Shown here one piece after another: positions 6,322-11,087 of a stretch of DNA of 11,087 nt (position 1 is the stretch's first letter; every line of letters starts with the position of its first letter). The notes beneath the pieces were generated by a model that did no database searches, was not told the origin of the DNA, and was given only the letters and a program-made list of their open reading frames with translations. This stretch comes from DAOTXL01 sp034434895 (GTDB lineage Bacteria > Chloroflexota > Anaerolineae > JAAYZQ01): NCBI GenBank assembly GCA_034434895.1, contig DAOTYI010000083.1, positions 1-11,087 of the forward strand. The letters are read 5' to 3'. The position numbers and the translations under genes were made by a program.

Positions 6322-7884
6322 ATGATCGGCCACTGCTTGCCGGGGAAAAAGGTCATCCTTGCTTTTTTGTTTTTACTGGCCATTTTCCCCCTGCTGTTGA
6401 GCGCGGATATGCACAAGCCCCTGGACCATGACGAGCACCAGTTCGTCGCCGGTGGGGTGTTGCTGGCCGACCGCCTGCTGTTGCCTTACAGGGATTATCC
6501 CTACTTCCACATGCCCAACCTGACCCTCCTCTACGCCGCTCTGTTTGCCGGGACCGATTATCATCTGCTGGCCGCCCGGCTCTTTTCCACCCTGTGCGCC
6601 TGGCTGACCGTGGGGGTTGTCTTTTTCCTGACGCTCCGCCTGTTCCCCCGGCTCCCTGAGCCGCTTCGCTTCCTCGTCGCCGCCGGGAGTGCTCTGCTCC
6701 TGCTGGCGAACCCTCTGTTCACCTATACCAGCGGCAAAGCGTGGAACCATGATCTGCCGGTGTTGCTTACTCTGCTGGCCTTTGCCGTCCATAGCCGTGT
6801 CGCCCGGCAGGAAGGGGGCAAGAGGTGGGCTTTTCTCAGCGGCTTGCTGGTCGGTCTGGCCGCCGGAACGCGATTGTCTTTTGCCCTGGCGGCCATCCCC
6901 TTTGGAGGCACGCTCCTTCTGTTCCCCTCCGACACCCGGCAGAAGCGATCCGCCCTGGTGGGGGCATGGGCGGTGGGGGTGTTGCTGGCCCTGGTGCCTT
7001 CCCTGCTGCTGTGGGCGTTGGCCCCCCGCCAGTTCCTCTTTGACAACCTGGACTATGCTCGCTATAACACCCTCTACCGCCGCGAGGTGGGCTTTGCCGC
7101 AGGGGATGTAAGCGCCATCGCCATGACCTTTGCCGGCAAACTCAGCTACCTGGCCCGCTACGTCATCAGCGCGCCGGGCAACCTGCTCCTGTTGTTCTCC
7201 TTCCTGTTCTTCGCCCTGACGATGAACATCCCCAACCGCTGGCAGGGTCCCTGTCGCCAGGAGCTGATCCTGCTCTGGCTGTTGGTGCCCTTCCTCCTGG
7301 CCGGCTCCTTTGCCCCGACACCCGCTTTTTTCCAGTATTTCTATGCGCCGGTGCCGTTCCTCCTGCTGGGGGGGGTGTATGGCGTGGCTAACCTCCAGGA
7401 ACAACAGGCCAAAATGAAATGGAGCCTGGTGTTGCTGGCGCATGTCGTGGTCATGGCCGGGGCCTATGGGCTGAAAAGCTATGAAAGCGTTAAGGATCTT
7501 CTCAGAATCGAGGGCTGGCTGCCGGTCCAGGCCCATCAGGTCGGGGTCGAGATCGGGGCGACCGTCGGACAGGGCCGGGTATTGACCCTGGCCCCTCTGT
7601 TTCCCCTGGAGGGCAGGGCGCAGATCTATGAGCAGTTCGCGACGGGGGCATTTGCCTGGCGGGTGGCCCCTCTGGTGCCGGAACAGGACCGACAGCGGGT
7701 GGAGATCCTCTCCGCCGACGACCTGGCCGACCTGCTGCACGCCCGACCACCGGACGGGATTCTGGTTGGCTATGAGGGGGAACTGGAACAGCCGTTCCTG
7801 GAGTACGCTCAGGCCAACGGCTACCGGCCGTTGCCCCTGGCGAATGGCACGGTGTTGTGGTTGCCCCCTCAGCCGGGCGAATGA
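6322..7884 (+). CDS. GT-C/GT39-like membrane glycosyltransferase
   Basis: 520-residue polytopic protein resembling the PMT_2/ArnT group, which transfer sugars from polyprenyl-phosphate donors on the outer face of the membrane. The first membrane helix (about 10-28) is followed by an external loop with the acidic DHDE motif (D35, D37, E38), the usual GT-C catalytic position, and then LLPYRDYPYFHMPNLTLLY (53-71), a typical family stretch. About ten or eleven hydrophobic segments span residues 60-383. The last 135 residues (about 384-520) are soluble and would form a terminal domain. ATG 6322 lies 14 bases after the ATPase stop; only a weak AGG (6316-6318) precedes it, and a TTG at 6319 is in frame. 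The first helix sits right after this start, so nothing important is lost. It probably shares the ATPase mRNA and has no visible promoter of its own. The acceptor (lipid, glycan or protein) cannot be told. Confidence 0.8.
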   Translation: MIGHCLPGKKVILAFLFLLAIFPLLLSADMHKPLDHDEHQFVAGGVLLADRLLLPYRDYPYFHMPNLTLLYAALFAGTDYHLLAARLFSTLCAWLTVGVVFFLTLRLFPRLPEPLRFLVAAGSALLLLANPLFTYTSGKAWNHDLPVLLTLLAFAVHSRVARQEGGKRWAFLSGLLVGLAAGTRLSFALAAIPFGGTLLLFPSDTRQKRSALVGAWAVGVLLALVPSLLLWALAPRQFLFDNLDYARYNTLYRREVGFAAGDVSAIAMTFAGKLSYLARYVISAPGNLLLLFSFLFFALTMNIPNRWQGPCRQELILLWLLVPFLLAGSFAPTPAFFQYFYAPVPFLLLGGVYGVANLQEQQAKMKWSLVLLAHVVVMAGAYGLKSYESVKDLLRIEGWLPVQAHQVGVEIGATVGQGRVLTLAPLFPLEGRAQIYEQFATGAFAWRVAPLVPEQDRQRVEILSADDLADLLHARPPDGILVGYEGELEQPFLEYAQANGYRPLPLANGTVLWLPPQPGE

Positions 7885-7909
7885 ACCTGCGGCCGCGGAG
7901 AGTCACCTG

Positions 7910-8014
7910 TTAGAGCCAGTCTGAAAAGCTTACCACAAAGGCCACAAAGGGACACGAAGGAAACGAATACCCTGGGTGTCCTTTGTGTCTTGTTGGTTTT
8001 CAGACAGGCTCTTA
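7910..8014. repeat. MITE-like imperfect inverted repeat, copy 2, between convergent genes
   Basis: About 105 bp. The left end TTAGAGCCAGTCTGAAAA (7910-7927) matches the reverse complement of the right end (7997-8014) at 16 of 18 positions. Pairing continues inward through ACCACAAAGG and TTGTTGGT plus ACACAAAGG-type words. It is a relative of the element at 3342-3456 in the same orientation: both have CTGAAAAG, TACCACAAAGGC, TTTGTGTC and GGTTTTCAGAC in that order. It fills the space between the glycosyltransferase stop and the end of the GH57 gene. Its strong symmetry could end transcription from both sides. Its right end contains the GH57 stop codon. Confidence 0.8.
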
Positions 8015-11000
8015 GGGCCTGACCACCGGCAATTGGGCAAAATCGTCCGGGCCGAGGAGGTCCATGTTGGTTTCCCTGGAGGGTGGATAGCTGCTCAGCG
8101 CCTCCTCCTGGGTCGGCGAGAAATCGGCCGGATAGGCCACATCCAGGATGCGGGTGTGGTTGGTGTCGGCCGGGGCGCCGCCAATGCGCCACTGCTGCGC
8201 CGTCGGTTCCACGTCGCGCACACGCCACACGCCGCTGGAGGGATAGCCCTCCTGGCTCAGGACCACGGCCAGGTAGCCCCAGGAGGCGGGGTTGAGAGCC
8301 GTCACCTCCACACCCAGATGCCCGGCCAGGACCTTCTTGGGCAGGCGGATGGTGATCCGCTGCTGGCCCGGATCGCTGACGATGTTCAACGTGCCCGCGT
8401 CGCCGATCGGCACCGGCTGGGGGGAGGTGGCGGTCGGTGGGCCGTACAGGCCGGGTGTCCAGCCTTCCGCCCAGACGGCAAACTCCCAACCCTGGTCGGC
8501 GGGCAGGGCGGCGTTGCGGCCGGGCAGCAGGCGGCGTTCTCCTCCCTCCGCCGCATCCACATACACATCCAGGGCATAGATGCCCATGCCGTTGGGCGCC
8601 CCCCAATCGTTGTTGAGCGGCCCGGCGAAGGTAAAGCGGAAGATCAGGTTGTTTTCGTCCTCGGCCACAGCAAACTCGGTCAGGTCGAAGGCGCCGGGGG
8701 CAAAAACTTTGTCCAGCGGATATTTGTAGCTGCCGGGCCCGTGATCATCCCCCTGCGGGTCGGTGACCGTCAGGATCGGCGTCGTCAGCCCCAGGTCGGG
8801 CACGACCAGGGCGCCGGGGCCGCCGCCGGGCACGAGCTGGATGTCGCGCTGCTGGCCCTCGCTGACCACGGCACGCAATTTGAAGGTGTCGCCGGCGTCG
8901 GGTTTACCAAAGGTGCTGTAGGGCAGGGCCACCTCCAGCGTATTGCCAGCCACGGCCACCGGCAGGCCGTCCGCCGATTCGACATAAAGGCCGCCCTGAT
9001 CCACAGCATAAAGGGTTGCCGTGGCAGTCCCTTGCTGCCTGATCGTCACCTCCAGGAGCAGGTTGGCACCAAAGCCCAGCAACGTCCCTTCGCCGCCGAT
9101 GCGGCTGAAGGGGGACTCTGCGCCACCGCCGGGCCGGGTCAGGTAAAAGCCGACCCGTGTCTCCTCGCCCACTTCGGCCCAGGGGCGGCGGGCGTCCAGC
9201 CGCAGGTAGAGGGTCTCCCGGTCAAAGCCGTACCACAGTTGGCCGACGATCTGGTCTGGCGTGGCCTGCACGCCCCCTTCCTCCAGATAGTAGCCGGCCC
9301 CCTGCCATTCGGCCTCGTCGCCCTGCCCGTCAATCTGGGGCGAGATGAGGGCCGAAGCGCCGGCCTGCGGCGGCTGCGCCTGCTGAGGGATGACCGGCAC
9401 CTTGAGGAAGGTGGGCACCGGTTCGCCCATGATCTCATAGACGCGCATCAGGGTGCGGCGGAACTGGAGGTCAAAGCTGCCATCATCGCCGCTGTTCTGG
9501 TCGGCGCCGTACCACCAGAACCAGTCGGAGCCTTCGGCGGTGTAGATGGCGTCCATGACCTTCGCCAGGGTGGCCGGGTCGAGAGCCAGTTTCTTTTTCT
9601 CCACGGCGGCCCGCACCCGCCCCAGATAGTCCCAGGCGCGGTTCTCCTCCTCCTCGCCGATCCAGGTCAGGTAGTCGGGGCTGACCCAACTGCCGGCCCA
9701 TAGCTCCTCCAGGGAGGGCTGGTCGGGGAAGCGTGTCACATAGTCGCCGGGAGTAATGGTCTGGATGGTGCCTTTCTGCTGCTCCTCTTGCAGCCGCCGG
9801 TAGAGGGTGTGGAGGAATTCTTTGCCGTCGTTGGGATAGTGCTCCCAGGCATTCTCGCCGTCGAGGATGACGCTGACCAGGTGTGGCCCTTCCGCTCCGC
9901 TCTCGGCCAGCCGCTGCCGGATGGCCAGGATGCGGTTGATGAAATCGTTGGCTGCCGCCGTGCCGCTCACGCCGCTGTACGTAAATCCCACCTTATCGCT
10001 GATCACCTTGTCCCTGAAAATGATGTACATCTGGTGTTCGCGGCTGCGGACGAGATAGGGCCGGTAGAGGGCATCGGCCTCCTGGACCGTTTCTTTGGAA
10101 TCCCGGGCAAAGGCGGTCTGGCCCAGGCTGCGGGCCAGCACCTCCTCGTCGCTGGCCATCCATTGCAGGCCGGCCCGGGCTACCATGCCCACGATCTCCT
10201 GGGCGACGGCGCCCTCGGCGGGCCACATTCCCCTGGGTGGCCGCCCAAAGTTCTGCTGATAGAACTGGAGGCCCTGCTCGATCTGGGCCACGGCGTCAAA
10301 GCCGTAGGTATAGCGCGGCGGCAGTTTGATGTCGGGCACGGCCACGGCAGCCAGGTTGCTGTCCAGCAGCAGCGGCAGGATGGGGTGGAAGAAGGGGGTC
10401 ATGGTCACTTCGATCTGGCCCGCCTCTTGCAACCGTTTGTGCAGCGGGATCACCTGGGCCACCAGCCGGGCATGTTCGTCCAGGATGACCTGTTTGTCCT
10501 CTTCGGCATAGTTTCGCCCTTTGGCGGCCAGCCCGGCCAGCGGCTCCTGGGCCAGCCAGTCGGGGTCGGTCCAGGCCAGGTTGAAAAGGACTTGCAGGTC
10601 GCGCCAGGTCTGGGGATCCCACTGTTCCCAGTTCTCACGGTCGTCGGCGATCTCCTGGTAGCGGGGGAAGCGGGCGATGATCTTGGGGTTGATGTCGAAA
10701 AAGCGGTCGTGGATGAACCCTTTTTGTTCGGCGGTCAATTGGTCGGCGGGCAGCAGAGTGTGCACCTGGTAGAGGTCCACCGCTCCGGCCTCCAGGTCGA
10801 GCAGTTGGCGCAGCAGGGAGGGGGTGAGGTTAAAGGTGGCCCGCACATCGGGATAGTTTTCCAGGAGGGCGGCCATGTCCACATAGTCTTTGGCGGCGTG
10901 CAGGCGTACCCATGGCTTCTGATAGACGCCGGTCTCCGGGTCTTTGAAGTAGAGCGGCTGATGCTGGTGCCAGATGATGGCCAGGTAGAGCGGCTCTCCT

Positions 11001-11087
11001 TCCACTGCCGGTGTGGTGGGTTGGGCGGTCGGTGGGGAAGTGGGGGCGACCGGTAGCTCGCCCCTGGTGGGTTGGGCGGTCGGGGGC
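8012..11087 (-). CDS. Glycoside hydrolase family 57 enzyme with C-terminal DOMON/glucodextranase-like modules (5' end cut by window edge)
   Basis: Retaining alpha-glucan-acting enzyme of the GH57 amylase/amylopullulanase class. Counting from the GTG at 11005, the catalytic barrel runs from residue 7 to about 400. It has HQHQP (13-17), GMWPAEGAV with E264 as likely nucleophile, WMASDEEV with D286 as likely acid/base, and ILDGENAW (380-387) as the last conserved region. A helical part follows to about 525. A beta-sandwich begins near 552 (ISPQIDGQGDEAEW). A glucodextranase-type DOMON module starts near 745 (TVTDPQGDDHGPGSYKYP). The frame stays open above 11005 to the edge for 27 more codons, a Pro/Thr-rich linker with PTAQPT twice. 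No ribosome site precedes the GTG. I therefore take 11005 as internal, and expect a signal or lipoprotein peptide beyond the window. It is convergent with the glycosyltransferase, and its TAA stop (8014-8012) lies in the repeat end. Family certain; exact specificity not. Confidence 0.92.
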   Translation of the reverse strand, partial: PPTAQPTRGELPVAPTSPPTAQPTTPAVEGEPLYLAIIWHQHQPLYFKDPETGVYQKPWVRLHAAKDYVDMAALLENYPDVRATFNLTPSLLRQLLDLEAGAVDLYQVHTLLPADQLTAEQKGFIHDRFFDINPKIIARFPRYQEIADDRENWEQWDPQTWRDLQVLFNLAWTDPDWLAQEPLAGLAAKGRNYAEEDKQVILDEHARLVAQVIPLHKRLQEAGQIEVTMTPFFHPILPLLLDSNLAAVAVPDIKLPPRYTYGFDAVAQIEQGLQFYQQNFGRPPRGMWPAEGAVAQEIVGMVARAGLQWMASDEEVLARSLGQTAFARDSKETVQEADALYRPYLVRSREHQMYIIFRDKVISDKVGFTYSGVSGTAAANDFINRILAIRQRLAESGAEGPHLVSVILDGENAWEHYPNDGKEFLHTLYRRLQEEQQKGTIQTITPGDYVTRFPDQPSLEELWAGSWVSPDYLTWIGEEEENRAWDYLGRVRAAVEKKKLALDPATLAKVMDAIYTAEGSDWFWWYGADQNSGDDGSFDLQFRRTLMRVYEIMGEPVPTFLKVPVIPQQAQPPQAGASALISPQIDGQGDEAEWQGAGYYLEEGGVQATPDQIVGQLWYGFDRETLYLRLDARRPWAEVGEETRVGFYLTRPGGGAESPFSRIGGEGTLLGFGANLLLEVTIRQQGTATATLYAVDQGGLYVESADGLPVAVAGNTLEVALPYSTFGKPDAGDTFKLRAVVSEGQQRDIQLVPGGGPGALVVPDLGLTTPILTVTDPQGDDHGPGSYKYPLDKVFAPGAFDLTEFAVAEDENNLIFRFTFAGPLNNDWGAPNGMGIYALDVYVDAAEGGERRLLPGRNAALPADQGWEFAVWAEGWTPGLYGPPTATSPQPVPIGDAGTLNIVSDPGQQRITIRLPKKVLAGHLGVEVTALNPASWGYLAVVLSQEGYPSSGVWRVRDVEPTAQQWRIGGAPADTNHTRILDVAYPADFSPTQEEALSSYPPSRETNMDLLGPDDFAQLPVVRP
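11014..11083 (-). repeat. Two-copy 19-bp direct repeat in the GH57 linker
   Basis: TGGTGGGTTGGGCGGTCGG occurs exactly at 11014-11032 and 11065-11083. The 51-bp period equals 17 codons, so each copy encodes PTAQPT in the same frame of the linker ahead of the GH57 domain. Exact conservation at the DNA level suggests recent slippage or duplication. More copies may lie beyond the edge. Confidence 0.8.

Noticed and set aside
6373..7740. 455-codon minus-strand frame opposite the glycosyltransferase
   Set aside because: The product is Gln/Gly/His-rich with no motif, while the plus strand gives a well-formed membrane protein.
7910..8014. Target-site duplication around repeat copy 2
   Set aside because: TA occurs near both ends, but the positions are offset by one base relative to the inverted ends, and copy 1 shows no clear duplication, so no insertion mechanism can be assigned.
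7976..9703. 575-codon plus-strand frame opposite the GH57 gene, with another at 9788-11056
   Set aside because: Both are mirror frames of the GH57 gene, rich in Gly/His/Gln/Val, and lack recognisable domains. The opposite strand carries clear GH57 motifs throughout.
1..11087. CRISPR array, tRNA or rRNA genes, defence or toxin-antitoxin systems, transposase genes
   Set aside because: No regularly spaced repeats, no tRNA-like cloverleaf noticed, and no matching protein motifs in the real coding frames.

Overview
The window is GC-rich DNA, most likely from a Chloroflexota (Anaerolineae-like) bacterium. This rests on the gene families: a 384-residue GNAT-fold protein of a type common in that phylum, a lipoprotein with a Pro/Thr linker and a terminal LPIVLK-type tail, and a GH57 enzyme with a glucodextranase-type C-terminal module. 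It also rests on consensus TATAAT promoters and short palindromic repeats between genes. Taxonomy is inference; there is no rRNA or other marker to prove it.

Layout, left to right. (1) 1-1257, minus: miaB, a tRNA methylthiotransferase, cut by the left edge. (2) 1258-1506: a divergent control region with two good sigma-70-type promoters (one for a nearly leaderless miaB mRNA, one for the GNAT gene). A nested palindrome sits between them, 14 bp from each -35 box. (3) 1507-2661, plus: a BcerS/YghO-like GNAT-fold protein, followed after a short overlap or 5-base gap by a small lipoprotein gene (2667-3188). (4) 3189-3496: a 308-bp gap with a promoter, a stem-loop at the predicted transcript start, and the first copy of a MITE-like inverted repeat. 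(5) 3497-6307, plus: a type II (SERCA-like) P-type Ca2+ ATPase, then 14 bases later a GT-C/GT39-like membrane glycosyltransferase (6322-7884). (6) 7885-8011: the second copy of the MITE-like repeat, between convergent genes. (7) 8012-11087, minus: a large GH57 glycoside hydrolase with C-terminal beta-sandwich modules, still open at the right edge.

The genes do not form one obvious pathway. miaB is tRNA modification; the GNAT and lipoprotein genes form a two-gene operon of unknown purpose; the ATPase and glycosyltransferase are probably co-transcribed envelope proteins; the GH57 protein is probably an exported alpha-glucan-acting enzyme. I see no phage, CRISPR, toxin-antitoxin or defence system, and no transposase. 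The most unusual content is non-coding: a palindrome placed symmetrically between divergent promoters, and a pair of same-orientation MITE-like repeats that bracket the ATPase-glycosyltransferase unit, one in a 5' leader and the other supplying the stop codon of the GH57 gene.
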